A DNA stretch of 64,000 bases from an uncultured Bacteroidales bacterium (GTDB lineage Bacteria > Bacteroidota > Bacteroidia > Bacteroidales > Muribaculaceae), in the NCBI GenBank assembly GCA_902800715.1, contig CADCFN010000012.1:1-64000 (forward strand). Reading direction: 5' to 3'. A program made the translations under genes and the position numbers. The notes below the pieces were generated by a model, which was not told where the DNA came from, ran no database searches, and saw only the letters and a list, made by a program, of their open reading frames with translations. This document shows positions 35,383-44,703 of the stretch, piece by piece. How positions within the stretch are numbered: position 1 is the first letter of the stretch; every line of letters begins with the position of its first letter.

Positions 35383-35730
35383 ATGAAGAAAATCTTTACA
35401 CTGCTCTTCTGTGTTGTTGCTATGGGCTTCGCTGCCAATGCCAGCGATTTCCCGATGGTTGACAGGTGCATCAATGCACTGCTGGGCATTGACCAGCCCA
35501 CGACTCTGATGGCTACCAACATCGATGCCAACAACGATGGCGTCGTTACTATCGCCGACGCAACAGACCTCATCGACCAGGCTCTGCTAGCCAATACCGT
35601 CAACCGCGCTCCCGCCCAGTCAATCGACATCGACGGTCTGGTAAAACAAACGCTTGAGACCAAGACTGGCGATCCTAACATCAAAGATGTAGAGCAAGCC
35701 GTTGACGTAAACATCAACGAACAGAAATAA
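35383..35730 (+). CDS. Small exported protein with one dockerin-like calcium motif
   Basis: A 115-residue exported protein. The signal peptide MKKIFTLLFCVVAMGFAANA is followed by a dockerin-like repeat DANNDGVVTIADATDLIDQA (about residues 47-66) with Asp/Asn residues in the F-hand calcium pattern. A second, degenerate copy may be present (SIDIDGLVKQTL and NIKDVEQAVDVN). Lacking two good motifs, it is not a canonical dockerin. The lipoprotein gene follows after 6 bp on the same strand, forming a short operon. Function unknown. Confidence 0.75.
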   Translation: MKKIFTLLFCVVAMGFAANASDFPMVDRCINALLGIDQPTTLMATNIDANNDGVVTIADATDLIDQALLANTVNRAPAQSIDIDGLVKQTLETKTGDPNIKDVEQAVDVNINEQK

Positions 35731-35736
35731 CGAGGC

Positions 35737-36177
35737 ATGAAACATCATCTTAAACAGTGGCGAGGACTTCTGTTCTCGCTATTGCTTGTGGGCGCTATGT
35801 CGTCATTAACATCATGCGGCAATGACGAGCCGTCGGCAACCACAATCGACTACTACCTGGAGGTGGAAGAAGAATTTCTTGTAAACGGGTCCAGTGACCT
35901 TGCTGAGCACTACTATAACCCCATCAAGCGGATGAGGGAAGCTATACGCAAGGTATATCCCGTTCCCAATGCCGAAGGCAATGACAATGCTGTGCTTGCT
36001 GCATGCGATGCGGAATATAAGGAGTTCTGCGAGATGTACACCGGTGCCGACGAGCATTTCACTTGCCTGTTTACGTTGAAACGCGCTGTTAAGAAAGGGT
36101 ATGTCGTCAAGCAAAGCGAAAAGCTGAGGACCTACCTCTATGACATCAATCCCTTTTCTCCCAGCACCGACGAGTAA
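35737..36177 (+). CDS. Small lipoprotein of unknown function
   Basis: A 146-residue protein with a lipoprotein signal ending at Cys27 (LLLVGAMSSLTSCGND). The mature part is acidic and mostly helical (YYLEVEEEFLVNGSS, YYNPIKRMREAIRKVYP, HFTCLFTLKRAV). No family is recognised. It starts 6 bp after the dockerin-like protein gene and probably shares its promoter; the two products may be exported together. Confidence 0.7.
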   Translation: MKHHLKQWRGLLFSLLLVGAMSSLTSCGNDEPSATTIDYYLEVEEEFLVNGSSDLAEHYYNPIKRMREAIRKVYPVPNAEGNDNAVLAACDAEYKEFCEMYTGADEHFTCLFTLKRAVKKGYVVKQSEKLRTYLYDINPFSPSTDE

Positions 36178-36189
36178 TCATTCAGAACG

Positions 36190-37203
36190 CTAGAAATCAG
36201 GAACTAGGAGTTTTACTAGTTTTTCCACCAAGCGGGGGAGGGCATAATTGCTTATCTCCCGCTCTTTTATCCATATATAGTCGGTGGGCAAGTCAGGACG
36301 TGACGACGGTTCTGCAAGATAAAAGTCGGCAAGAAGGACGCGGTGGGTAAGCACATGTTTAACACCGCCGGCAACCAAGGTGAGCGGACAACCCAAGTCG
36401 GGCAAGGGGGCGTCCTCGATAAACAACGGTTCCCATAGACCTTGCCAGATATCGCCAGCGGGGCGGCGACGCAAGGCGGTCATCCCGTCATGGCGCACAT
36501 AGACGTAAGAGAAACGGCGTTCCCTCACTTTCAGTTTCTTTTCCTTGACCGGCAACTGGTCAACACGACCCGTGCGCAGGGCATCACAAGTATCGGCAAC
36601 GGGACAATCCAAGCAACGGGGCGAACGCGGTGTACACCATGTGGCTCCGAAGTCCATCATCGCCTGGTTGAAATCCGATGCCTTGTCACGCGGCAACAGT
36701 TCATTGGCCAGTTCCTCAAAGGTATGCTTGCCGCGCGTGGTATTGATGGGCACATCGATGCCATAGTGACGGGCGAGGACACGATAGACGTTGCCATCGA
36801 CGGCGGCGGCAGGCAGATTAAATGCCATCGACCCCACCGCTGCGGCAGTATAGTCCCCCACCCCTTTCAAGGCACGCAGTCCCTCGATGGTGTTCGGGAA
36901 ACCGCCCTGCTCTACAATCTGACGCGCAGCGGCGTGCATGTTGCGGGCACGGCTGTAGTAACCCAATCCTTGCCACTGGCGCAGCACTTCGTCCTCACTT
37001 GCGCTGGCTAACGCCTCGACCGTGGGAAACCGTTGCATGAAGCGGTGCCAGTAGGCCGTTCCCTGGTCGATGCGCGTCTGCTGCAGGATAACCTCGCTCA
37101 CCCAGATGCCATAAGCATCATCGATGCCGCGCCACGGCAGTTCGCGCCCATACTGCGCAAACCACCTCAACAACGCCGTTGTAAAAGATGCGTTATTATC
37201 CAT
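36190..37203 (-). CDS. mutY: A/G-specific adenine DNA glycosylase MutY
   Basis: A 337-residue base-excision repair enzyme that removes adenine opposite 8-oxoguanine. Catalytic Glu37 lies in VSEVILQQTRID; the helix-hairpin-helix LKGVGDYTAAAVGSMAF and Asp136 in AAVDGNVYRVLAR follow. The 4Fe-4S cluster ligands Cys190, Cys197, Cys200 and Cys206 (C-x6-C-x2-C-x5-C) are intact. The C-terminal NUDIX-like 8-oxoG recognition domain is shorter than in E. coli but present (RRPAGDIWQGLWEP). It is convergent with the small lipoprotein gene. Confidence 0.96.
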   Translation of the reverse strand: MDNNASFTTALLRWFAQYGRELPWRGIDDAYGIWVSEVILQQTRIDQGTAYWHRFMQRFPTVEALASASEDEVLRQWQGLGYYSRARNMHAAARQIVEQGGFPNTIEGLRALKGVGDYTAAAVGSMAFNLPAAAVDGNVYRVLARHYGIDVPINTTRGKHTFEELANELLPRDKASDFNQAMMDFGATWCTPRSPRCLDCPVADTCDALRTGRVDQLPVKEKKLKVRERRFSYVYVRHDGMTALRRRPAGDIWQGLWEPLFIEDAPLPDLGCPLTLVAGGVKHVLTHRVLLADFYLAEPSSRPDLPTDYIWIKEREISNYALPRLVEKLVKLLVPDF

Positions 37204-37267
37204 CTGGTGACTTGTTTCCTGGCTTACTATAGTCGCTATGGCCAGACTCTACCCTTTTACCTAAAAA

Positions 37268-39115
37268 TCACTCCAGGGGGAGAATCGTCTTGAAGTTTTT
37301 CCAGTTCTTGGCGCTACGGTAGGCGTTGACCGATTCGGCAGGCACGCGCACCTCGACCTTGTTGTTGCTCACAGCGTTGAGCTTGGGTGGCAGCACGGCA
37401 TGGCACTCGATGCGTGTCAGGCTCTTGCACTTCTCGGCAACCTTTTTGCCTATCTCAGTCACCGTCTCGGGGATAACGAGTGCGGTAATGGCGGTCTCAC
37501 GCAGTGCGTTGTCACCAAGAGTGCACAAACCCTTGCCAAGATTCACCTCGGCCAATGATGAGCACTCGCGGAATGCCTCTTTATCAATCGTGACACAGAC
37601 GTCGGGAACGGTAACGCTTGTCAAACCCTTGCAGTTCTTGAAGGCCCGCTCACCGATGGTCACCAAGGTGCCGGGCAACTCCAGTGAAGTCAATGCACAG
37701 TTCTCGAAGGCCTCCTTATTGAGGGTTGTCAGCATCGCGGGCAAGGTAATCCGGGACAATGCCTTGCAATTCTTGAAGGCGTGCTCACCGATGGTGTTGA
37801 TATCAGACGACAAATCTACCGAAGTGAGCGCCGTGCAACTCTCAAAGGCCGATTGGGGCACAGCACCCAAATTTTGGGCGATGACCGCCCCCAGAGACTT
37901 GCAGTCCTGGAATGCCCTCTTGCCAAGCTTTCTGACGTTTGCTAAATCCACCTGCTGCAAATGGCTACAGCCATAAAACGCCGACCCGCCGATTTCCTTG
38001 ACACTGCCAGGAATGTTGACAGTGCGCAACTGGTAACAATTATAAAAAGCCGACGAGCCGATTGTTGTCACACCGTCGGTGATATCGACGCTAGAGAGTT
38101 GCGAGTAGGCAAAAGCGTTCCAAGCAATTTCTTCCACACCATCGGGAACGACGAAAGAGCCCGTGCGTGCAGCAGGGCAGCACAACAGCACTTGTCCCGT
38201 GTTGTCATAGAGCACTCCGTCCTCGTAAGTGTAATAACGGCTGCCGTTCTCGACAGTGATTTCTTCCAGTTTCTTCATCGTACCCAGGTTGTTGTCCACA
38301 ATCTTGGTCGAAGCGGGCAGGTCGAGCAGGATAAGCGGGGTTTCGTCGAATGCAGCAGCACCTAGTGTCATCAGTCCGCTAGGCAGGTTCACACGCTGCA
38401 GGCCAGTATCCTGAAAGGCTTTGTCGCCGATTTCGGTGAGGGAGCGCGGCAGAGTGATGGACTTCAAACGAGAGCAAGAGCTAAAGCATTCTTCACCGAT
38501 GCTTTCCAGCCCCTCACTCAGCATGATATATTCCAACTTATAGCAATTGCTGAAAGCATTATCACCAATCGTCCTCACTGTAGACGGCATAATAACTTCT
38601 TCAAGGTCGCTGCATCCACGCAGGGCGCCGTTGCCAATGCGCTTGGTGCGCTCGGGCAGCACGATGGAACGCAGGTGGCTGCAATGAGCCAAGGCATCGC
38701 CCAGCACATCGCGCTCACCACTGTTGCCAAACAATCCTTTGGTACCGGCACTCATGATGCGAACACGCTCCAATTCCAGGTCGAGGTAGTTATCGACTTT
38801 GCGGTCGTGGTTATCGACACAACGCGAACGCTTACACAGTTTCTTGATGAACTCAAAGTCCTTAGAGTCCATGGGGCCCTCGACACGCAGCAGGCGCACC
38901 TTTTCCACCATGCCAGCGGGCACCTTCTCTTCAAGGGTACCGGGATTGTTAAGGCGCACTTCAACGACATCGCCATAGGAGTCGGCGCGGCTGTATCGGT
39001 CACGATAACGCTTGTCTCCACAGCTGCCATACTGTGCAGTGGCAGGCATCACGGTTGCTGCAGTGAGTATCAGCACCATCAAGCATTTCAGCAATTGTCT
39101 AGTTTTCATATTCAA
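37268..39115 (-). CDS. BspA-type leucine-rich repeat surface protein
   Basis: A 615-residue secreted protein with signal peptide (about 1-28, LMVLILTAATVMPATA) and an array of about 17 LRR_5 (BspA/TpLRR) repeats of roughly 23 residues from about 130 to 590, for example TIGDNAFSNCYKLEYIMLSE, EIGGSAFYGCSHLQQVDLAN and TIGERAFKNCKGLTSVTVPD. Such proteins bind host or bacterial surfaces. The repeats carry the consensus I-G..AF..C..L..(I/V).LP. A short hydrophilic tail with no obvious anchor ends the protein. Start could also be the second Met. No operon partner is seen. Confidence 0.88.
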   Translation of the reverse strand: MNMKTRQLLKCLMVLILTAATVMPATAQYGSCGDKRYRDRYSRADSYGDVVEVRLNNPGTLEEKVPAGMVEKVRLLRVEGPMDSKDFEFIKKLCKRSRCVDNHDRKVDNYLDLELERVRIMSAGTKGLFGNSGERDVLGDALAHCSHLRSIVLPERTKRIGNGALRGCSDLEEVIMPSTVRTIGDNAFSNCYKLEYIMLSEGLESIGEECFSSCSRLKSITLPRSLTEIGDKAFQDTGLQRVNLPSGLMTLGAAAFDETPLILLDLPASTKIVDNNLGTMKKLEEITVENGSRYYTYEDGVLYDNTGQVLLCCPAARTGSFVVPDGVEEIAWNAFAYSQLSSVDITDGVTTIGSSAFYNCYQLRTVNIPGSVKEIGGSAFYGCSHLQQVDLANVRKLGKRAFQDCKSLGAVIAQNLGAVPQSAFESCTALTSVDLSSDINTIGEHAFKNCKALSRITLPAMLTTLNKEAFENCALTSLELPGTLVTIGERAFKNCKGLTSVTVPDVCVTIDKEAFRECSSLAEVNLGKGLCTLGDNALRETAITALVIPETVTEIGKKVAEKCKSLTRIECHAVLPPKLNAVSNNKVEVRVPAESVNAYRSAKNWKNFKTILPLE

Positions 39116-39189
39116 AATCTATTCTAAATTGGTTTATCGACCGCAAATTTATGAATTCTTCCCGACAAGAGCAAATAATCTTTCACAAT

Positions 39190-39222
39190 CAGCCCCTGTT
39201 GCAGTTCATGCAACAGGGGCTG
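39190..39222 (-). terminator. Terminator downstream of the large secreted protein gene
   Basis: A 14-bp perfect stem CAGCCCCTGTTGCA (39190-39203) / TGCAACAGGGGCTG (39209-39222), 5-nt loop, 25 bp after the minus-strand stop. Confidence 0.85.
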
Positions 39223-39247
39223 TAATAGTTAGCGTTGTCAGGTCAGA

Positions 39248-40825
39248 TTACTTGACAAAAATCTTGCGGCCATTGCTGGTCACATAGATGCCAGGCGCCA
39301 GCTTGGCGGCATCGACACGACGGCCCATCAGGTCATAGTACTCAATTGCCTTGCTGTCATCAGCTGTAATCGAGGTGACCGAAGTAGTCTTGAGGTCATA
39401 CCAGCCAATCTCAGAGAGGTTGGTCTCACCTCCACCCTCATAAACGCTCTGAACGCCAATGCGCTGGATGTCTTCGCCGATAAAGTATACTACAACCAGC
39501 TGACCACCCACCAGGAAGTTCATGTCATCGTTGTAGGTATAGGGGATGACGGTCTGGTCATCTTCGAAGCCATAGATATCTGCCCAGAAGATGTAAGGCT
39601 CAGCGCCCTCACCATAATCGCAGAAGAGCTGATAGCCCAATTTGTCAATCATCAGGGGGGTGCCTTCAACGTCGATTACCGGGATATCGAGAACCAGGAA
39701 GCCCAATTCCTCATCGTCATAGTACTCATAATACAGTACACTGGGATCGGCGGGAACAGCGGGTTCATCAACCATCGGCGTGAGCATGACATTGCCTAAC
39801 AGGTCATACCAGTTCACTTCAACAGCGTCGGAACAGATGCCATACCACTGTTCGGTAACCAAGGCACCAGTCTCGGGATCGGGCGTCAAGGTAAACAGCT
39901 CGGCATCGTTGGTCTCGGGAGTGCAGCCCATGAAATAAAGCGGATAAACTTCGCCACCAAACACGAACGGGCCGAAGTACTGACCGTTGTCAAAGACATA
40001 GCTGTCACCCTCACGATGACCTTTCACCCACGCTTTGGGCAGATAGGAGCAAAGGCCCTGCACATAGATGTCGTCGCCATCAATTCCCACTTGGGCAACG
40101 ACCATCAGGGGTTCACCTTCGAACCATTCATCAACGTCGTCATAGTAGCCCATGTAGAAACCAGTCAACAGATAGGGCTGAGTTTCCAGACCTTCGGGTA
40201 CCTCGACGGTGTTGGCATCGGGCGTGATAGACATCTCACTGTCATACATATAGTACCAGCCCACATGGTCGGCATAGGCATTCTCAAGGATGTAACATAC
40301 CTGCTCCTGGTCTAGGAAAAAGACATCGGCACGCTCATCGAAGTTGAACACAGCATCGATAGGCACATATCCATCTTCAGTTGGCGACACAGGGTAGAAA
40401 TAAAGGTCGTTACCGTACACACTGCCGAAGTACTGGGAGGGGAAGGTGACTTGAGTGAAGTCTTCATTAAGCGTTCCCTTAATCCAAGCCTCGGGCATAT
40501 AGACACTGAAGCCCTGCAAGTAGACGTCACTGCCGTCAATACCAATCTGTAACATGCGGTCCACCACTTCCCAACTCGTGCCGTCAAAGATATAGGCATT
40601 CAAGCGATAACGCTGGGTTTCGAGCGTAGCAGGAGGTGTCACAGCTGCATCGGTGAGTTTAGGGGTGCCCGCCCTCAATGAGGGGGAAAGTTCGGCACGG
40701 GGTGCATTAATGGCAGTGTGAGTCTTGCCCTTGCCAAACTTGGGGAATTTCGAGTTTTGCACCGGTTGTGCATTCACCGCCATCGACAAGACAGCAGCAA
40801 ACAATAAAAGAGCAATTTTCTTCAT
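39248..40825 (-). CDS. Large secreted protein, paralogue of the 2317-3942 protein
   Basis: A 525-residue secreted protein with signal peptide MKKIALLLFAAVLSMAVNAQ. The body repeats a module of the type IGIDGSDVYLQGFSVYMPEA, WIKGTLNEDFTQVTFPSQYF and GSVYGNDLYFYP at least twice (second copy GIDGDDIYVQGLCSYLPKA). It ends with EYYDLMGRRVDAAKLAPGIY and KIFVK, close to the tail of the protein at 2317-3942, and both resemble Bacteroidota C-terminal sorting modules. Acidic, Tyr/Asp-rich composition is shared. Its 40-kb-distant paralogue suggests a small exported family. Function unknown. Confidence 0.8.
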   Translation of the reverse strand: MKKIALLLFAAVLSMAVNAQPVQNSKFPKFGKGKTHTAINAPRAELSPSLRAGTPKLTDAAVTPPATLETQRYRLNAYIFDGTSWEVVDRMLQIGIDGSDVYLQGFSVYMPEAWIKGTLNEDFTQVTFPSQYFGSVYGNDLYFYPVSPTEDGYVPIDAVFNFDERADVFFLDQEQVCYILENAYADHVGWYYMYDSEMSITPDANTVEVPEGLETQPYLLTGFYMGYYDDVDEWFEGEPLMVVAQVGIDGDDIYVQGLCSYLPKAWVKGHREGDSYVFDNGQYFGPFVFGGEVYPLYFMGCTPETNDAELFTLTPDPETGALVTEQWYGICSDAVEVNWYDLLGNVMLTPMVDEPAVPADPSVLYYEYYDDEELGFLVLDIPVIDVEGTPLMIDKLGYQLFCDYGEGAEPYIFWADIYGFEDDQTVIPYTYNDDMNFLVGGQLVVVYFIGEDIQRIGVQSVYEGGGETNLSEIGWYDLKTTSVTSITADDSKAIEYYDLMGRRVDAAKLAPGIYVTSNGRKIFVK

Positions 40826-40987
40826 AACAGAGATGGTTGTTAATGTTAAAAATGAAAACTAATAAAGAATATTTGCAAATATACACACAAAACTTTCATT
40901 CAACAAATAAAAATTGCTCAAAATTTCTAAGCCTACAGAAAACCATCATTTCAAGCACTTTGGGATAAAGTGCTCCAAGGCTTAAAA

Positions 40988-41434
40988 TCATCTAGCTGTG
41001 ATGAGGTCAAAAAAGAAATAGATGGCAGCATATTGCACGGGAACATCCTTTGCGTAGCCAATAGTGCTATTGTTGCGGTCCCTGACTGTGCCGTCTTGAT
41101 AGACTCGTCCCATATAGGAATTGTTGCGGTTGCGCACAGTGCCATCGTTCTCGATTTTGCCGATAAAGGAATTATTGTTGTCACGCAAGGTGCCGTCGCT
41201 GCTGACGGTTCCCAGCAACCGGTTATTGCTGTCGCGGATGTCGCCGTTACTGCCGATGCGGGCAACATAAGAGTTGCTGCTGTTCCTCACGGTGCCGTCA
41301 CTTTCGATTCTGGCTATCATCGAGTTGTTCTTATCACGTATCGTCTGAGCCTGTCCCATCTGAGCTCCACTCACAACCATGAAAAGAAGCAGAGTGAAGA
41401 CGACCTTGATTGTATTTCGCATTAAATGTTCCAT
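40988..41434 (-). CDS. Exported five-fold beta-flower repeat protein
   Basis: About 148 residues. After a signal peptide (MRNTIKVVFTLLLFMVVSGA, cleaved near GQAQ) come six near-perfect repeats of about 17 residues with the pattern T(V/I/L)R(D/N)xxNS(x)(I/M)(G/A)x(I/V)xxDG, and the C-terminus ends in a hydrophobic cap (VPVQYAAIYFFF). This is the small beta-flower family common in Bacteroidota, of unknown function. The ATG at 41434 was chosen because the longer frame to 41698 overlaps the divergent porin gene; the ATG at 41422 is also possible. Confidence 0.85.
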   Translation of the reverse strand: MEHLMRNTIKVVFTLLLFMVVSGAQMGQAQTIRDKNNSMIARIESDGTVRNSSNSYVARIGSNGDIRDSNNRLLGTVSSDGTLRDNNNSFIGKIENDGTVRNRNNSYMGRVYQDGTVRDRNNSTIGYAKDVPVQYAAIYFFFDLITAR

Positions 41435-41642
41435 ATTATCCAGCTGTTTGGTTTTATTATCGCAAAGATAATCACAATTATTGACGCGATAAAAAGGCAG
41501 ACATAAAACATGGGCAATTGAACTGAAATATTCAAAAATACTAAGGATTCTTAGGAAAAAATAACGGATTGTAGTGATGTTATTGAAGAAAATGGTTATA
41601 TTTGTGCCGAAATGTAAATTAACCCTTAAAAAACTCATTAAC

Positions 41643-42770
41643 ATGATGACGAAACGACTTTTTTTGACACTCCTTGCATCCATCATGCTGCTACCCATGA
41701 TAGCACAAGAGCAAGGTAGTAAAAAACAGCTTTTTACACCGCCAAAATTCAGTGGCTTTGCAATGGCCTCTTATCAAGCCACCTTCCAAGATGGCGGCAA
41801 CAGCAACTCGTTTGACCTGAGGCTTGTCAGGGCATCAATCGAGGGCCGTATCCTGGATGATTTCTATTATAAAATACAGGGCCAAATCAATGGCAACACG
41901 ACCACGTTGGGTAGCAGTCCCAGATTGGTGGACTATTTCATGGAATGGCAAAAGCTGGAGTTCTTCCGCGTGAAATTGGGTCAGTTCAAACGCCCATTCA
42001 CCTATGAGAACCCGATGAATCCTATCGACCAGGGCTTCATGGGTTATTCGCAGCCCGTCAGCAAGTTGGCCGGCTTCAGCGACCGCACGGGCATGCATGC
42101 AAGCAATGGCCGTGATATCGGTCTTCAGTTCCAGGGTGACTTCCTCAAAACCAGCAGCGGGCGCAACCTGTTGCACTACCAGGTGGGCGTATTCAACGGC
42201 CAGGGCATCAATGTCAAGGACGTGGATGAGCGCAAGGACATCATCGGCGGCGCTTGGGTTATGCCCATCGCGGGCATGCGTATCGGCGCCTTCGGCTGGG
42301 AGGGCTCCTACGCCCGCAAGAGTGGCGGCCAAACCGTGAGCTTGCGTCAACACCGCTATGCTTTCAGCGCCGAGTACAAGAAAGGCGACCTGCAACTGCG
42401 CACCGAGTATATCCACTCGACAGGTCGCGGCTTTGCCACCACCTATCAAAAGCCAGGCGATGCCACCGATATGACCATCAAAACCTATACCGACAAGAAC
42501 GGCAACGAGGTTGACAACGACAAGAGCGACGGTGTATATGCCCTCGCCATCGTGCCGGTGGTAAAGGACAAGCTCATGGCCAAAGCGCGCTATGACCTGT
42601 ACCGCCCCACCGCTTCGAGCGTGGCAGCCAAGACCAACTATGAGGTGGGTCTTAACTACCGCTTCTGCAAGTACCTTGAGGTGCAGACCGAGTATTGCTT
42701 CACCCACGACCGTGCACTTGCCAAACCCGACTACAGCACCGTGTTTGTACAAGTTTCCATTCGCTATTAA
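41643..42770 (+). CDS. Phosphate-selective porin O/P family outer-membrane porin
   Basis: A 375-residue outer-membrane porin. The signal peptide is TKRLFLTLLASIMLLPMIAQ; the mature part alternates hydrophobic and polar residues (YYKIQGQINGNTTTLGSSPR, LGQFKRPFTYENPM, YALAIVPVVKDKLM) and ends VQVSIRY with the usual terminal aromatic residue. The family normally forms a 16-18-strand trimer; the name does not prove phosphate selectivity. A possible -7 box TATATTTG is at 41597-41604. The Dcu transporter gene follows after 53 bp, suggesting that the porin admits C4-dicarboxylates (inference). Confidence 0.85.
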   Translation: MMTKRLFLTLLASIMLLPMIAQEQGSKKQLFTPPKFSGFAMASYQATFQDGGNSNSFDLRLVRASIEGRILDDFYYKIQGQINGNTTTLGSSPRLVDYFMEWQKLEFFRVKLGQFKRPFTYENPMNPIDQGFMGYSQPVSKLAGFSDRTGMHASNGRDIGLQFQGDFLKTSSGRNLLHYQVGVFNGQGINVKDVDERKDIIGGAWVMPIAGMRIGAFGWEGSYARKSGGQTVSLRQHRYAFSAEYKKGDLQLRTEYIHSTGRGFATTYQKPGDATDMTIKTYTDKNGNEVDNDKSDGVYALAIVPVVKDKLMAKARYDLYRPTASSVAAKTNYEVGLNYRFCKYLEVQTEYCFTHDRALAKPDYSTVFVQVSIRY

Positions 42771-42823
42771 TTATCAACCATACAGCTAGTGACTAGCAAC
42801 TAGCAACTAAAAAACAAAACGAC

Positions 42824-44287
42824 ATGTCATTAATTATGATCATTCAACTCTGTATCGTGTTGGGCGCATTGTGGCTCGGTTCACGATACGGTAGCCTTGC
42901 CCTAGGTGCTATTTCGGGCATCGGCTTGGCCATCCTTGTGTTTGGCTTCGGTATGAAACCGGGCTCTCCGCCCACCGACGTGATTTACATCATCATCGCC
43001 GCCGTCACCTGCGCGGGTATCATGCAGGCCTCAGGCGGTATGGACTGGCTCATCCAGTTGGCAGAAAAGATGCTGCGCAAGCATCCCGACCGCATCACCT
43101 TCCTTGCTCCGCTGTGCACCTTCTTCTTGACGGTGCTCGTCGGTACGGGTCACGTTGTTTATACGCTGATGCCTATTATCTGCGACATCGCCATCAAGAA
43201 GGGCATTCGTCCCGAGCGCCCCTGCGGTATCGCAAGTATCGCGTCACAGATTGGTATCACCTGTTCACCCATTGCTGCTGCTGTCGTGGCATTTATCACC
43301 ATCTCGGGCTCTAACGGCTATAATGTTACCATCCCACAGGTGCTGATGGTGACCATTCCCGCCTGTCTGCTGGGTATCATAGTCGCCTCGATTGCTTCCT
43401 ATAAGCGCGGAAAAGACCTGGACAAGGATCCCGAGTTCCAGAAAAAGATTGCCGACCCGGCCCAGCGAGAATACATCTACGGAAGCAATGCCACCACCCT
43501 CGACAAAAAAATCGCTCCCGAGAGCAAGCGCGCCGTGTATATCTTCTTCGGCGCCTTGTTAGTGATTGTGTTCTTTGCTATCTTCCAAGATTTGTTGCCT
43601 GCTTACGACACCATCAAGGCCATCGATGGTGATGCCACTGTTGAACTCATCGGCTCACGTGTGACCATCACTGCCGACCAGTTGGCCAAGTTAGGCATCG
43701 CTGTTGAAGGCTTGACCAAAACGCATCCCACTCCGTTGAAGATGAACCTCGTCATCCAGATTGTGATGATTACCGCTGCTGCGTTGATGATTATCTTCTG
43801 CAAGGCAAAGCCCAAAAAAGCCATCTCTGGTCCCGTTTGGCAGAGCGGTATGGTTGCCGTTGTCGCCATCTATGGTATCGCTTGGCTCGCTGACACCTAC
43901 TTCGCTAACTATCTAGGTGAAATCCAAGAAATGCTAGCAGGCATGGTAGAGCATTACCCGTGGTCGATTGCCTTTGCCTTCTTCCTGGTGTCAGTGCTCG
44001 TCAACTCCCAGGGTGCTGTGGTCGTTTCCATGCTGCCCCTGGCCTATGGTTTGGGTATTGACGGTTGGGTTCTGCTGGGCGTGCTTCCCTCGGTTTACGG
44101 CTACTTCTTCATCCCCAACTATCCGTCGGATATCGCTACCGTGAACTTCGACCGCACGGGCACTACCGTCATCGGCAAGTACCTGTTGAACCACTCGTTC
44201 ATGATGCCTGGTATGGTACACACCATCGTGGCATGCGTCGCCGGCTACCTCATCGCCTTCCTCTACCACTCGATGGGTTGGATTTAA
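42824..44287 (+). CDS. Anaerobic C4-dicarboxylate transporter, Dcu family
   Basis: A 487-residue inner-membrane transporter of the DcuA/DcuB family, which exchanges fumarate, malate, aspartate and succinate in anaerobic metabolism. About 12 hydrophobic segments are visible; typical stretches are GSRYGSLALGAISGIGLAIL, ASGGMDWLIQLAEKMLRKHP, GTGHVVYTLMPIICDIAIK and GIRPERPCGIASIASQIGIT. It probably supplies substrate for the fumarate reduction and succinate production typical of the group. Probably co-transcribed with the porin gene 53 bp upstream. DcuA versus DcuB cannot be decided from sequence alone. Confidence 0.93.
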   Translation: MSLIMIIQLCIVLGALWLGSRYGSLALGAISGIGLAILVFGFGMKPGSPPTDVIYIIIAAVTCAGIMQASGGMDWLIQLAEKMLRKHPDRITFLAPLCTFFLTVLVGTGHVVYTLMPIICDIAIKKGIRPERPCGIASIASQIGITCSPIAAAVVAFITISGSNGYNVTIPQVLMVTIPACLLGIIVASIASYKRGKDLDKDPEFQKKIADPAQREYIYGSNATTLDKKIAPESKRAVYIFFGALLVIVFFAIFQDLLPAYDTIKAIDGDATVELIGSRVTITADQLAKLGIAVEGLTKTHPTPLKMNLVIQIVMITAAALMIIFCKAKPKKAISGPVWQSGMVAVVAIYGIAWLADTYFANYLGEIQEMLAGMVEHYPWSIAFAFFLVSVLVNSQGAVVVSMLPLAYGLGIDGWVLLGVLPSVYGYFFIPNYPSDIATVNFDRTGTTVIGKYLLNHSFMMPGMVHTIVACVAGYLIAFLYHSMGWI

Positions 44288-44337
44288 ACCTTAGGGATTG
44301 GAGATGAGTGATTAGAGAAATATCACACTCAAGACTA

Positions 44338-44375
44338 AGATAGCACGAGCCTGCAAATATCGGCTCGTGCTATCT
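44338..44375. terminator. Bidirectional terminator between dcu and the DUF6440 gene
   Basis: A 14-bp stem AGATAGCACGAGCC (44338-44351) / GGCTCGTGCTATCT (44362-44375), between convergent genes, followed by CGTTTAAAC on the plus strand. Confidence 0.85.
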
Positions 44376-44399
44376 CGTTTAAACTATCACTGTCAATGT

Positions 44400-44594
44400 T
44401 TAGTCCTCGACGATGACTCGGGTGACGATAGGTTTGCCGTTCTCGTCAATCAATGGGGTCAATCCGGCACCATTTCCTCGAGTCACAAAAAGGTAGTTCA
44501 CGCCGGTCACGGTGTCAACAATAACTATTGCCTCGTTGCAGATACCTTTCATCTCCCTGTCTCGCCATACAAATCTTTTCGGTTCCTTACCCAT
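44400..44594 (-). CDS. DUF6440 family small protein
   Basis: A 64-residue protein with FVWRDREMKGICNEAIVIVD, TVTGVNYLFVTRGNGAGLTP and LIDENGKPIV. This pattern (a short strand with D-x-x-T-G-V-x-Y-L followed by GLTPL-D-x-x-G-K-P) matches the DUF6440 family, small proteins of unknown function, often with a signal or membrane segment elsewhere. Convergent with the Dcu transporter gene and closed by the terminator between them. No operon partner. Confidence 0.75.
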   Translation of the reverse strand: MGKEPKRFVWRDREMKGICNEAIVIVDTVTGVNYLFVTRGNGAGLTPLIDENGKPIVTRVIVED

Positions 44595-44703
44595 ACGCTA
44601 TAATTGTTTTTATTACTTGATACTGCAAAGATAATCATTATTTGGAAATAATGCTTATATTTGCAATGATTTATGGACAAACCAAAAACAGGAAGGATGC
44701 AAT

